From positions 1 through 35,259 of the forward strand of contig JAPOYI010000163.1 in NCBI GenBank assembly GCA_026706665.1: a stretch of 35,259 bases of DNA, given 5' to 3'. The notes below the pieces were generated by a model that worked only from the letters and a program-made list of their open reading frames with translations, made no database searches and was not told where the DNA came from. Below, in pieces: positions 16,071-25,223 of this stretch. The stretch is from Gammaproteobacteria bacterium (lineage in GTDB: Bacteria; Pseudomonadota; Gammaproteobacteria; Pseudomonadales; Azotimanducaceae). The first letter of the stretch is position 1. Each line of letters opens with the position of its first letter. Made by a program: the position numbers and the translations under genes.

Positions 16071-16874
16071 CTACCAACTCACCCAGTGGTGGAACAGGGG
16101 CTGTACCTCTTCAGGCATGGCGCGGTAGGCCTCTGCCGGAATGCGGGGCATCGGCGGCGCCGCGGTACGTCCAAATTCCTCGGCCATCCGCCTGCCCTCT
16201 GACGACTCGGGGTCCAACGGCTGCAGGTTGAGCCACCAGGGCGCATAGCACACCTTCACGGTGATCCTCGGTTCCGGGCCGCAGTGTTCGGGATTGGTGT
16301 GCCACAACCGGCTGTCGAACACCAGGACGCTGCCCACTTTCCAGGGCACGTGCATTTCTGTCGCGTGCGGCGTGTCGGGATCGATACGGTCATCGACGAA
16401 CGGATCGACGAGGGACCGATGGCTTCCTGGCGCGACGATAGTGCCCACGGTATCCCGCGTACGCGGCGAGAGCATCCACACGGTCGTCAGCGCCAACACC
16501 GTGTCCGGAAACGGCGCCTTGATGCCTGCGCTTCGAGGTAGCCACACAGTGCCGAAGGGCCAGTCGATATGGAGCGGCCCGCGGGTCGTTCCCGGCTCGA
16601 GTATGAGCGGAGTCGTCCAGGCGACCCGGTAGAAGCGCCCCCAGAGTTCCTCCAGGAGCTTGAGCATTCTCCCGTCGGCGACGTAGCGCACGAACTCGGC
16701 GTTGTGTGCGAGGAAGTTCCTGTCCTCGAGGTACTCGCTCGACTCGACTGTCCGGGTGACGCTGTCGAGCACGCCCTCGACTTCCGCCTCGGGGATGATG
16801 TTGTCCAGAACGCACCAGCCGTCGACGGCCAGGCGCAACGCGTCCGCGCTGGCGGTCCGCGCAGCTTTGCTCAT
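16071..16874 (-). CDS. PhyH-family 2-oxoglutarate/Fe(II) dioxygenase
   Basis: This 267-residue protein has the phytanoyl-CoA dioxygenase fold. The iron ligands are His102 and Asp104 (GPLHIDWPFG) and a distal His192 (RLWHTNPEHCG), with Arg203 (EPRITVK) as the likely 2-oxoglutarate anchor. VAPGSHRS is the conserved strand before the distal histidine. The family hydroxylates unactivated carbons. The substrate is not readable. It is more distant from the three PhyH paralogues at 21365, 24138 and 26474 than those are from one another. It starts 18 bases downstream of the molybdenum hydroxylase stop, as the last gene of a three-gene operon. Confidence 0.88.
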   Translation of the reverse strand: MSKAARTASADALRLAVDGWCVLDNIIPEAEVEGVLDSVTRTVESSEYLEDRNFLAHNAEFVRYVADGRMLKLLEELWGRFYRVAWTTPLILEPGTTRGPLHIDWPFGTVWLPRSAGIKAPFPDTVLALTTVWMLSPRTRDTVGTIVAPGSHRSLVDPFVDDRIDPDTPHATEMHVPWKVGSVLVFDSRLWHTNPEHCGPEPRITVKVCYAPWWLNLQPLDPESSEGRRMAEEFGRTAAPPMPRIPAEAYRAMPEEVQPLFHHWVSW

Positions 16875-16891
16875 CGCCGCACGGCCGCGGG

Positions 16892-19102
16892 TTACGCTGC
16901 GTTCGGGAGCTTCCGGCTCTCCACCGCCTCAAGCACCCTGGGTGGCGACAGCGGCAGGTCCCTCATCCTCACGCCAATCGCGTTGCCAACGGCACACGCC
17001 ACCGCAGCGAGCGGGGGAATGATCGGCGCTTCGCCGACGCCGCGGACGCCGAACGGATGCATCGAGTTCGGCACTTCGACGATGATCGTATCGATCATCG
17101 GCAGGTCGGACGCGACGGGAACGCGGTAGTCGAGGAAGCCGGGGTTCTCCAGCGCGCCGTTCTCGTCGTACATGAACTCCTCGTTCAGCGCCCAGCCTAT
17201 GCCCTGCACCGCGCCGCCCTGGAACTGGCCCTCGACATACGACGGGTGAATGGCGCAACCCGCATCCTGGATCGCTGTATAGCGAAGAACGGTGGTCTTG
17301 CCGGTGTCCGGGTCGACCTCGACATCGCAGAGGTGCACTGAGAAACACGGTCCGAGACCGCTCTCCGCCCGCAGCGACGCGCTGCCCGCAATCGGTCCGC
17401 CGGTATCCGGCGCGTCCCGGCAGATCTCCTTGATCGTCAACTCCTCCTCTCGGGTGGTGTTGATGGCTTTCCCATCGCGCCACTCGACCTGTTCGGGCGT
17501 GACGTTCCATCCCGAGGCGGCCCGCTCCTTGAACTGCTGGATGACCTCGTGGGCGGCGCGGTTCACCGCCTGCCCCGAGGCATTGATCGTCCGGCTCCCG
17601 CCAGCACCGTCGGTGTGGGCGACGCTGTTGGTATCCGGAATCTCGGCCCTGACGTCGTTGACAGAGATGCCGAGCGTTTCCGCCGCAATCATGGCAAGCG
17701 ATATCCGCGTGCCAGAAAGATCGGCGCTCCCGGTCAACACCGATGCCGAGCCGTTTTTGTTCATGACCACCGACGCACTCGATGTGCCGCCGCCGTTGCG
17801 CCAGAAGCCCATGGCCACCGCGCGGCCCTGGTTCTCGCCGAGCGGCGCCTGGTAGTGAGGCGACGCCTTTGCCTTTTCCAGGCACTCGACGAGGCCCAGT
17901 TCCCGAAACTGGCCGAAGATGTTGGTGCCACCGGAGCGCAAGGCATTCTTGAGCCGCAGCTCGATCGGATCCATCCCAAGCTCTGCGGCGAGCTCGTTCA
18001 TGACGCTTTCGGAGGCGAATGTCGCCTGGGGCGCCCCCGGCCCGCGATAGGCACGCACCTTCGGCTTGTTGACCACCGCCGAAAGCCCCTCGATGCGAAC
18101 GTTTGGCACTTCATAGGCCGAGAAGACGCAACGCATGCCACCGCCTAAAGGGGCTCCCGGGAATGCACCGGACTCGTACGCGAGAAACGCCTGCATTGCC
18201 GTTACGGTGCCATCACGCTTGGCGCCGATCTTGATGGTCGATTTGCTGGCGGCGCCGGGGCCCGCGCAACGAAACACGTCTTCGCGCGTCATGCGCATCT
18301 TGACGGGACGTCCAGAGAGTTTGGACAGCATCAACGCCATGGCTTCGAGATACACGGCGGTCTTGCCGCCAAAGCCGCCACCGATCTCCGTCGCTATCAC
18401 CTTCAGACTGTCGACGTCCATATCCATCTGGTCCGCCAAGTTGTCGCGAATGTTGAAGTGGCCCTGCGTGGTGGTCCAGATGGTCGACTGCGCGCCTTCG
18501 TCGTAGGATGCGATGCATGCCGATGGTTCGATGTAGCCCTGGTGAATCGTCGGCGTCGTGAACGAGCGCTCGATGACCACGTCGGCCTCGCGGAAACCGG
18601 CTTCGACGTCGCCGATCTCGTTGATCTCCCGCTCGTAGACGTTCGTGAACTTCCCGTCTTCCTCGAATTCTTCGTGCAGCAGCACGTCGCCCTTCAGGGC
18701 ATCGTCGAGGTTCATCACCGGCGGCAGCGGTTCGTAGTCGACCTCGATGAGGTCGGCCGCGGCCCGGGCAATGGCCTGCGTCGATGCCGCGACCGCCGCG
18801 ACGCCGTGCCCGTGGTAGAGCACCTTTTCGTGGGCCAGGTTGTCGCGGGCAATGGTGCCCTGCCCGCCAAACGGCAACCTGGGGAAGTCCGCCGCCGTCA
18901 CCACGGCGAAGACACCGTCCATGGCCATCGCCCTTGACGTGTCGATGGATTTGATGCGGGCGTGCGCGTAGGTACTGCGCAGCACTTCCCCATACAAGGT
19001 CCCTGGAAGGGTGACGTCGGCGCCAAACTGCGCCTTGCCCGTTACCTTTTCCCAACCATCGTGACGAATGGGCCGTTTGCCGATCTCAGCGTAGTCGTTC
19101 AT
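16892..19102 (-). CDS. Xanthine dehydrogenase/aldehyde oxidase family, molybdopterin-binding subunit
   Basis: This 736-residue protein covers the whole large subunit. It starts RPIRHDGWEKVTGKAQFGAD, which is typical of this family. GGGFGGK (241-247) and RGPGAPQATFASE (353-365) are molybdopterin-contact loops. RGVGEAPIIPP near the C-terminus carries the catalytic glutamate. Such enzymes hydroxylate aldehydes, purines, CO or N-heterocycles using water. They normally need a 2Fe-2S and an FAD subunit, but neither gene is adjacent here. The ATG at 19102 lies six bases after the Gfo/Idh stop, with the PhyH gene directly behind it, so the three genes are probably one message. Confidence 0.92.
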   Translation of the reverse strand: MNDYAEIGKRPIRHDGWEKVTGKAQFGADVTLPGTLYGEVLRSTYAHARIKSIDTSRAMAMDGVFAVVTAADFPRLPFGGQGTIARDNLAHEKVLYHGHGVAAVAASTQAIARAAADLIEVDYEPLPPVMNLDDALKGDVLLHEEFEEDGKFTNVYEREINEIGDVEAGFREADVVIERSFTTPTIHQGYIEPSACIASYDEGAQSTIWTTTQGHFNIRDNLADQMDMDVDSLKVIATEIGGGFGGKTAVYLEAMALMLSKLSGRPVKMRMTREDVFRCAGPGAASKSTIKIGAKRDGTVTAMQAFLAYESGAFPGAPLGGGMRCVFSAYEVPNVRIEGLSAVVNKPKVRAYRGPGAPQATFASESVMNELAAELGMDPIELRLKNALRSGGTNIFGQFRELGLVECLEKAKASPHYQAPLGENQGRAVAMGFWRNGGGTSSASVVMNKNGSASVLTGSADLSGTRISLAMIAAETLGISVNDVRAEIPDTNSVAHTDGAGGSRTINASGQAVNRAAHEVIQQFKERAASGWNVTPEQVEWRDGKAINTTREEELTIKEICRDAPDTGGPIAGSASLRAESGLGPCFSVHLCDVEVDPDTGKTTVLRYTAIQDAGCAIHPSYVEGQFQGGAVQGIGWALNEEFMYDENGALENPGFLDYRVPVASDLPMIDTIIVEVPNSMHPFGVRGVGEAPIIPPLAAVACAVGNAIGVRMRDLPLSPPRVLEAVESRKLPNAA

Positions 19103-19108
19103 ATCGCG

Positions 19109-20143
19109 TCAGGGATTCTCAATTTCGGTACCGAGTCTAGCGCGTCCGGGCCAAATCTGCTCCACGGCCACCGCCCCACCCGTGTCTATGGATTCGTACA
19201 GGGCGAGTATCGCGGCCATGTTGCGCAGGGCGTCCTCTGCCGGAAACTCCGGTTGCCTACCAGTGAGAACGCACTCCGAGAACTCGTCGAGCTGCACCTG
19301 GAAGCGATCGGGGCTGGTCATTTCCATCACCTCGGGCTCGGCTTCGCCCCTGACCACGGTCACCGGAGGGGTCTCGGTGAACACCCCATCGAGAGTGATC
19401 TTGCCGCCGGTGCCGAACACTTCGAGCAAGCCCTTCTGCGGACCTTCGAGACAGCAAAAGAGATGGCCCACGGCACCGTTGGGGAACTGCAGCAATCCGT
19501 TCGCCGTCGTGTCGAACCCCACGCCCGGGCGCTTGCGCTCGAGCCCCATGGCAAGCACCGGCTCGACCCCCATCGCATACCGCAAGGCGTAGACGCCATA
19601 ACACCCGAATCCCATGAGGCTGCCTTCTCCGCGGGGGTCGCCGGGGCGGCCCTCCCGGTCGTCATCCATGGTGAAAGAGAGGCCGACCTCCAGGTGGATC
19701 ACCTCGCCGATCTCGCCGTCGGCAATGAGCTGCCGCACGGTGCGCATCTGCTTGTTCCATCGCGGCGTGAAGCCTTCGATCAGAACGACATTGTTGGCCT
19801 CCGCCGCAGCCACCATCTCGCGGGCTTCGGCCATGGTGACGGAGAAAGGCTTTTCGCAGATGACGTGCTTGCCGGCTTCCGCGGCCTTGATCGTCCATTC
19901 GTGGTGCATGGCGTTCGGCAGCACGTTGATCACGGCGTCGATCTCGTCGCTTTCGATCATTTCCTGGTAGCTGCCGAACGCGAGCGGAATGCCGTGTTTC
20001 TTCGCCGCGGCTTCCGCGGTCGCAAGGTTACGGCTGCTGACAGCAACCAGTTCCGAATTGGGAGACGTTCGCGCCGCAGGCACGTGGGCATAGAAACCGA
20101 TTTCCGCAGTGCTGATGAGACCGTACCTGACCATCTCGGGCAT
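19109..20143 (-). CDS. Gfo/Idh/MocA-family oxidoreductase (first gene of the XDH operon)
   Basis: This protein of about 344 residues has an N-terminal Rossmann domain starting MVRYGLISTAEIGFYAHVPA, the EKP motif (GKHVICEKPFSVTM) that supplies the catalytic Lys, and the C-terminal alpha/beta domain (GSLMGFGCYGVYALRY). These enzymes oxidise or reduce cyclitols, sugars or pyranosides with NAD(P). The ATG at 20143 is chosen, since the longer open frame upstream begins at a GTG with no ribosome site and covers the divergent promoter. It is divergent from a second Gfo/Idh gene with about 104 bases between them. It is followed by the molybdenum hydroxylase. Confidence 0.9.
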   Translation of the reverse strand: MPEMVRYGLISTAEIGFYAHVPAARTSPNSELVAVSSRNLATAEAAAKKHGIPLAFGSYQEMIESDEIDAVINVLPNAMHHEWTIKAAEAGKHVICEKPFSVTMAEAREMVAAAEANNVVLIEGFTPRWNKQMRTVRQLIADGEIGEVIHLEVGLSFTMDDDREGRPGDPRGEGSLMGFGCYGVYALRYAMGVEPVLAMGLERKRPGVGFDTTANGLLQFPNGAVGHLFCCLEGPQKGLLEVFGTGGKITLDGVFTETPPVTVVRGEAEPEVMEMTSPDRFQVQLDEFSECVLTGRQPEFPAEDALRNMAAILALYESIDTGGAVAVEQIWPGRARLGTEIENP

Positions 20144-20165
20144 AGGAGGTTTTCCCTTCACCTTG

Positions 20166-20178
20166 TGGGGTTTCCCCA
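20166..20178. promoter_or_regulatory. Small palindrome next to a -10-like box in the divergent promoter
   Basis: TGGGG-TTT-CCCCA sits between the two divergent Gfo/Idh genes. On the minus strand it directly follows TATATT (20178-20183), a possible -10 for the operon that ends with PhyH. A repressor site is plausible. No clear -35 is visible. Confidence 0.3.
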
Positions 20179-20247
20179 ATATATGCCACCCTTTCTCCGG
20201 ACGCTCGATGACACCGACAAGAGAGCGCGTCACCAAACGGAGGGATC

Positions 20248-21351
20248 ATGTCCAGACCACTCAAGGTGGGCCTGGTGGGCACCGGACGCATTGCCAACCG
20301 GCACATGGCGCCGTACGTGGAACATCCGGACCGGGTACGGCTGACCGCCGCATGCGACGTCGTCGAACCCGCGGTAAGGGACTACGCCAGGAGAGCCGGC
20401 ATCGATGACGTCTACCTGGACCTCGACCAGATGCTGCGACATGCAGACATCGACGCGGTCGACATCTGCACCCGCCACGACCTGCACGCGCCGCAAGCCA
20501 TTGCGACTGCCCGGGCCGGCAAACACGTGCTGGTCGAGAAAGCCATGGCGAATTCGCTGCAGGAGTGCCGGGACATGATCGACGCTGCCGACAACGCCGG
20601 GGTGACCCTGATGGTTGCGCAGCATCTGCGTTATTCGAGGCACGCCGCCGCGGCGAAACGCTTCATCGACGGGGGCAACCTGGGCAAGATCGAGGCGGTT
20701 CGGCACCAGTCCACGTCAGCGGGGAACATGCGCGACGATACCGGCCACTGGATGCGCGATGCCAGGTATGCGGGCGGGGGCATGCTGATGGTCACGGTCG
20801 TGCATCATCTCGACCTGTTGCGCTACTTCGTCGGCAACGTCAAACGGGTGACCGCAATCTGCCGGACGCTGAAGCCTTACCGGCTGAACGGGGCGGAAGA
20901 CGAGGTCACCGCGATCCTCGAGTTCGAGAACGGCGCCATCGGCAACGTTTTCACGAAGGGAAGTGCGCCATCCCCCGAGCCGGCCTACTATCTCGTGTAC
21001 GGCGACAAGGGTACGCTTGCTTCCACGCCGCCCGAACCGACGCGAAAGATGGCGATCACCCAGTTCGGCCAGAACAGGGTTTCCCTCAACTCCGATGAGA
21101 TCCTCGACCCGCACAACGAGGACGACCTGAAAAGGATCCTGCAACCGAAGTTCGAGCCGCTACCCATCGATGTCGCCGATCAGCCCAGCGACGACTACTT
21201 CGTCAACGAGGTCCTGCACTTCGAGGAGTGTTGCCGGACGGGCCGGGAACCCATCAGCAGCGGTCGGGACAACATCGAGACGATCAAGCTCATCATGGGA
21301 ATCTACGAGTCTTCCCGGACGGGCAAGGCCATCGATCTGGACACGCTATAG
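20248..21351 (+). CDS. Gfo/Idh/MocA-family oxidoreductase
   Basis: This 367-residue protein has the Rossmann motif VGLVGTGRIANRH near the start. The usual EKP is replaced by EKA (GKHVLVEKAMANSLQEC), keeping the lysine. GGGMLMVTVVHHLDLLRYF resembles the conserved H-x-x-D substrate motif of the family. A GGAGGG ribosome site is just upstream of the ATG. It is NAD(P)-dependent and acts on an unknown sugar or cyclitol. It is only distantly similar to its divergent neighbour, so it is not a simple duplication. Its 3' end converges with the PhyH operon 14 bases away. Confidence 0.9.
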   Translation: MSRPLKVGLVGTGRIANRHMAPYVEHPDRVRLTAACDVVEPAVRDYARRAGIDDVYLDLDQMLRHADIDAVDICTRHDLHAPQAIATARAGKHVLVEKAMANSLQECRDMIDAADNAGVTLMVAQHLRYSRHAAAAKRFIDGGNLGKIEAVRHQSTSAGNMRDDTGHWMRDARYAGGGMLMVTVVHHLDLLRYFVGNVKRVTAICRTLKPYRLNGAEDEVTAILEFENGAIGNVFTKGSAPSPEPAYYLVYGDKGTLASTPPEPTRKMAITQFGQNRVSLNSDEILDPHNEDDLKRILQPKFEPLPIDVADQPSDDYFVNEVLHFEECCRTGREPISSGRDNIETIKLIMGIYESSRTGKAIDLDTL

Positions 21352-21364
21352 CGGCGTCCCGAAA

Positions 21365-22417
21365 TCAGGCGTAGGCGTCGCTCTTGCGCCCTACCCCGAC
21401 GCCGGACTCCGCCCGATAGGCGGACACGAACTGCTCGGCTCGCGCCGTACCCGACACCCGGTCGCCCTGGGTCGAGAAACCGGGAACACACCCCTGCTGC
21501 AGGACGATCGCGATCCGCTGGCCGTACTTGCCGATCAGTTCCTCGAGTTTCTCCTCCGGGATCTTGCCAATGAAGTCCTCCAGCGGCCGCATGAACGGGC
21601 GGTAGAAGTAGACCGTCACGCTGACGCGAATTCCCGGCGCAGTGCGATTGAACGCGCCGTGCCACGTGTTGCCTTGCCAGATGATCAACGAACCCGCCGG
21701 CGCCTCGCACGCCAGGGCCTGCTCACTGCCACCTTCCTCGTAGGGAAGGAGGATCGTCTCGTCGCCCTCCGGGTTGCGGTTCCACTTGTGACTTCCCGGC
21801 ACGATGCAGGTCGCGCCGTTCTCCCGGTTGAAGTCCGTCAGGACATACGTGCATTGGGCGGCGTAGCTCTGCGCCGGCAGCGGCTCCGGGATTCCGCCCG
21901 AGTCCGTGTGCAACGGGAAGTTGCTCCTGCATGGACCCTTCATCCAGCAGCCCATGGCCGACAGCACCGCGCTATAACCCAGGAGGTAGGTCACCAGCGC
22001 GATCATCGGGGGGTTCATCAGCGCCTCGGCAAACACCTCGTCCTCGAAGAAGATCGAGTGCATCCGGTCGCCGAAGGGCGAATCGACGGCATCGGGGTGC
22101 GGCGACGAGATATCCGGAATCTGCTCCTCCACCTGCGACCGGCCATACCGCTCGTTCTTGGCGCCGAAACGCATGTTGGGCTGGTACGCGTGCGTCGCGC
22201 CCGTCACCACGTCGGGCCGCTCGCCATTGCGGCGTTCGGCAATGTCGAGGAGGGCTTCCAGCATCCGCCCGGCAAGGTTGTTCGGGTTCGCGATCTCGGG
22301 CGGGATGACACAGAAACCGTGGGCATCCAGGTCCGCAACATGTTTCTGCAGACCGAGTGCGCGGACATCGTTCCAAGCGCTCTCGCGCGGCTCAAGCAAG
22401 GTTGCTGCTTCTGCCAT
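21365..22417 (-). CDS. PhyH-family dioxygenase, paralogue A
   Basis: This 350-residue Fe(II)/2-oxoglutarate dioxygenase has His170 and Asp172 (FPLHTDSGG), a distal His253 (WHGAFNRTAPGIR) and Arg264 after it. The conserved MGCWMKGP and CIVPGSHKWNRNP blocks match paralogue B at 24138 almost residue for residue. The ATG at 22417 has GGGAGGA eight bases upstream. It is the last gene of the seven-gene minus-strand run. Its long N-terminal helical part (first 150 residues) is shared by paralogues A, B and C, and is longer than in classical phytanoyl-CoA hydroxylases. Confidence 0.9.
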   Translation of the reverse strand: MAEAATLLEPRESAWNDVRALGLQKHVADLDAHGFCVIPPEIANPNNLAGRMLEALLDIAERRNGERPDVVTGATHAYQPNMRFGAKNERYGRSQVEEQIPDISSPHPDAVDSPFGDRMHSIFFEDEVFAEALMNPPMIALVTYLLGYSAVLSAMGCWMKGPCRSNFPLHTDSGGIPEPLPAQSYAAQCTYVLTDFNRENGATCIVPGSHKWNRNPEGDETILLPYEEGGSEQALACEAPAGSLIIWQGNTWHGAFNRTAPGIRVSVTVYFYRPFMRPLEDFIGKIPEEKLEELIGKYGQRIAIVLQQGCVPGFSTQGDRVSGTARAEQFVSAYRAESGVGVGRKSDAYA

Positions 22418-22446
22418 GACTCCAATCCTCCCGGGGATTGATCCTG

Positions 22447-24087
22447 TCACTCTTCATCAGCGTCCCTGTATTCACCCGCAACGTTGATCGACACCGGACC
22501 GCTGAAGGTGAAAGACGGCGCGATAAAGCCGGTGTGAGGCATTCTGCTCCGGTTTTCGCGCAATTCAAGCACGGCGTCCCGATCGATATCGAAGTCGCGG
22601 CCGAGACGGACGGCGTCGTCGTCGCTGTCCACGGCGGACAAGAGATGCAAGACCGGGCCCCTGCGCACATCCTGGTCATCGATCTCATTGATCGCCTCGA
22701 CGGCGTGATCGATGTCGAAGTTCATCAGGGAGGATGCGATCGAGGCGATGGCCCGATCACGCGCCTGGCCGGGTGCGAGGCCGATCGCCCAGCCCAACGC
22801 CGCCTCGGCGTCGTTTTGTCCCCACAAGGACGAGATGATCGGCAACGCCTGATCGCGCAAGGACGCATTCCCGATCTCGTCGACCAGGCCGATCGCAGCT
22901 TCGGGATCCTCGAACGCCAGCGAAGTGACCACCGAGTGATACGAGGGAAGGCGCTCCCGCTCGGGCAGCGTTTCGATCAACGCCATGGCGGCGCCGACAT
23001 CCTGCTGCGACAGGCGCTGTGCGACGCTCATGACCATGTCGGCATGGGCCGGATCATTCTCGTATCGCGACACCCAGGTCAAAATTTCGTCGTTCGACAT
23101 GCGCAGGACCGTGCCTTCCGCGAGGCTGGCCAGAAACGTCTCGCGTTTCCTGCCTGCCAGCGTGTCCGCAAAGGCACTCGCCGCTTCGAGGTCGCTCTGC
23201 CCCCATTGCCAGGCCAGCGCGTACAGGCCGTTTGCCGAGAACTGCGCGTCTTTCTCTGCGAGCCAGCGCGCCGCTTCCTCCGGACTCGTTCGCGACCAGA
23301 CCTGTACCAGCGGATCAATGACGTGCTGGACCAGCGATCCCGGCATGTCGTCGAGGAGGTCCGCCGCGGCCCGCGGATCGTCCGCAGCCACGCGGGTGAC
23401 GAGCGCGTGCAACCGCGGGATGCGCTTCATGAATCCCCGCTCCGCCAGGATGGACTCTAGTTCGGCGCGGGGGTCCTGCAGCGGTCGCGACGCGAAGTCC
23501 GGTCCGGCCTGATCGAACATGGACAGCATCGCACCCCCGAACCTTGAACCCGAAAGGTGCGTCTCGATCATCGCGCGCGCCGCTTCCGGATTGAACCTCG
23601 AGATCGCGGACACGGCCATGGCGATCGCCTGTTCGGGCGTACCTTCCAGCAACGCAGGGTTGTCGACGAACAGCTCCGGATACACGTACAGGGCGAGTTG
23701 CGTCATCCGGTCCGCCACGTCACCAAGCTCCGGGTCGTCTCGCGCGGCCGTGATCGCCGCAGCACCCTCGGCGGCGAGCCAGGCGTTCATCGCCAGCCGA
23801 ACGGCTCGGTCCCGTTCGGGCGCAGCTTGCGCCAGGGCACGCATGAGGTCGGCGCGCGGATTCGATGGCCCCGTCCGGTCCGATTCGCCAAGCGCCGACG
23901 GCGCGAAGGCAGCACCTGTCGATTCGAATACCAACCCCGTAGCATCGCCCGCGCCACCTGTGCGTTCGAGTACCACGCCTGCGGCATCATCGGCACCGCC
24001 CGCGCGGCCGGCTGCCAGCCCTACCGCGGCACCGGCCGCCGTGAACCCGATGGCGGCAATAACAAGATAGATGGTGGTGCGGCGCAT
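22447..24087 (-). CDS. Exported or membrane-anchored helical-repeat protein, function unknown
   Basis: This 546-residue protein has an N-terminal hydrophobic segment (IYLVIAAIGFTAAGAAVGLA) that acts as signal or anchor. A low-complexity Gly/Ala stretch follows with a near-duplicated phrase (GVVLERTGGAGDATGLVFES). Most of the rest is helical with repeated alanine-rich pairs (EEAARWLAEKD, LEAASAFADTLAG, DAEAALGWAIGLAPGQARDR), reminiscent of TPR/Sel1- or HEAT-like solenoids. No catalytic motif is recognised. It sits between two PhyH paralogues with 29 and 50 bases on either side, so it is probably co-expressed and may be a periplasmic scaffold. That role is a guess. Confidence 0.75.
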   Translation of the reverse strand: MRRTTIYLVIAAIGFTAAGAAVGLAAGRAGGADDAAGVVLERTGGAGDATGLVFESTGAAFAPSALGESDRTGPSNPRADLMRALAQAAPERDRAVRLAMNAWLAAEGAAAITAARDDPELGDVADRMTQLALYVYPELFVDNPALLEGTPEQAIAMAVSAISRFNPEAARAMIETHLSGSRFGGAMLSMFDQAGPDFASRPLQDPRAELESILAERGFMKRIPRLHALVTRVAADDPRAAADLLDDMPGSLVQHVIDPLVQVWSRTSPEEAARWLAEKDAQFSANGLYALAWQWGQSDLEAASAFADTLAGRKRETFLASLAEGTVLRMSNDEILTWVSRYENDPAHADMVMSVAQRLSQQDVGAAMALIETLPERERLPSYHSVVTSLAFEDPEAAIGLVDEIGNASLRDQALPIISSLWGQNDAEAALGWAIGLAPGQARDRAIASIASSLMNFDIDHAVEAINEIDDQDVRRGPVLHLLSAVDSDDDAVRLGRDFDIDRDAVLELRENRSRMPHTGFIAPSFTFSGPVSINVAGEYRDADEE

Positions 24088-24137
24088 GGTTGGCCTCTCG
24101 CTTCTACGTCGGCGCTTCGATCATCCACCAGGCACGA

Positions 24138-25187
24138 CTAGTGGTAAGGGTCGCTCTTGTTGCGCGTCCTTACCCCGGCGTCCTGTTCATAGGCATCGAT
24201 GTACTGGTCTGCCCTCGCGGTGTAGGACACGCGGTCGCCCTGGGTCGAGTAGCCCGGAACGCAACCGTGCTGCAGCACCATGGCGACGCGTGGCCCGTAC
24301 TTTTCGAGCATCTCCTCGAACATCTTTTCGGGGATCTTGTCGATGAAGTCCTCCAGCGGTCGCATGAACGGCCGGTTGAAATACACCGTCATGCTGACGC
24401 GAATCCCGGGCGCCGTGCGATTGAACGCGCCGTGCCATGCATTGCCGTGCCAGATGACGATCGAACCCGCCGGCGCCTCGCACGCGACGGCCTGCTCGCT
24501 GCCGCCTTCCTCGTAGGGAAGGAGGGTTTTTTCGTCGCCTATGGGGTTACGGTTCCACCTGTGGCTGCCCGGTACGAGGCACGTAGCGCCGTTCTCCCGA
24601 CTGAAATCCGTCAACAGGTAGGTGCATTGCGCGGCGTACGCCTGTTGCGGCAGCGGGGACGGCATTCCGCCGCAGTCCGTATGCAGCGGAAAGTTGCTCT
24701 TGCATGGGCCCTTCATCCAGCAGCCCATGTTCGACAGCACCGCGCTGTAGCCCAAGAGATAGGTGACCATCGCGAGCATCGCCGGGTTCATCAGCGCCTC
24801 GGCGAACACCGGATCCTCGTAGAAGATCGAGTGCATCCGATCGCCGAAGGGCGAATCCTCCTTGCCGAGGTCGGCGGGCGATTTGAGGGCGGGCGTCTGG
24901 TCCTTCAACTGCGAGCGGCCGTAGCGCTCGTTCTTGGCGCCGTATAGAAATTTGGGTTGATAGGCATGCGTCGCGCCGGTCTCGAGATCGGGGCGTTCGC
25001 CGTTGCGCTTCTCGGCGAGATCCACCAGCGCATCGAGCAACCGCCCGGCGAGATTGTTGGGATTGGCGATCTCCGGCGGGAGCGTGCAGAAGCCATCGTG
25101 GTCCATGTCCGCGACGTACTTCTCAAGACCCAGTTCAGTAATCTCGTCCCATATGCGGTCCCGAGGTTCTGCCAGAACTGCTGCCAT
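24138..25187 (-). CDS. PhyH-family dioxygenase, paralogue B
   Basis: This 349-residue protein has iron ligands His169 and Asp171 (FPLHTDCGG) and distal His252 (WHGAFNRTAPGIR), with Arg263 for 2-oxoglutarate. It shares most residues with paralogue A, including the GGSEQA(V/L)ACEAPAGS block and the CVPG(Y/F)STQGDRVS tail. They clearly arose by duplication and remain under selection. GGAGGAGGAG precedes the ATG. Differences cluster at residues 76-112, which may line the substrate entrance. Confidence 0.9.
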   Translation of the reverse strand: MAAVLAEPRDRIWDEITELGLEKYVADMDHDGFCTLPPEIANPNNLAGRLLDALVDLAEKRNGERPDLETGATHAYQPKFLYGAKNERYGRSQLKDQTPALKSPADLGKEDSPFGDRMHSIFYEDPVFAEALMNPAMLAMVTYLLGYSAVLSNMGCWMKGPCKSNFPLHTDCGGMPSPLPQQAYAAQCTYLLTDFSRENGATCLVPGSHRWNRNPIGDEKTLLPYEEGGSEQAVACEAPAGSIVIWHGNAWHGAFNRTAPGIRVSMTVYFNRPFMRPLEDFIDKIPEKMFEEMLEKYGPRVAMVLQHGCVPGYSTQGDRVSYTARADQYIDAYEQDAGVRTRNKSDPYH

Positions 25188-25223
25188 GACTCTCCTCCTC
25201 CAGTTTCCTCTTTCCTACGAAAT

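Noticed and set aside
20144-20236. Longer N-terminus for the Gfo/Idh gene that begins at 20143
   Set aside because: It would start at a GTG without a ribosome site, cover the divergent promoter, and add residues before the Rossmann strand that the family does not have.
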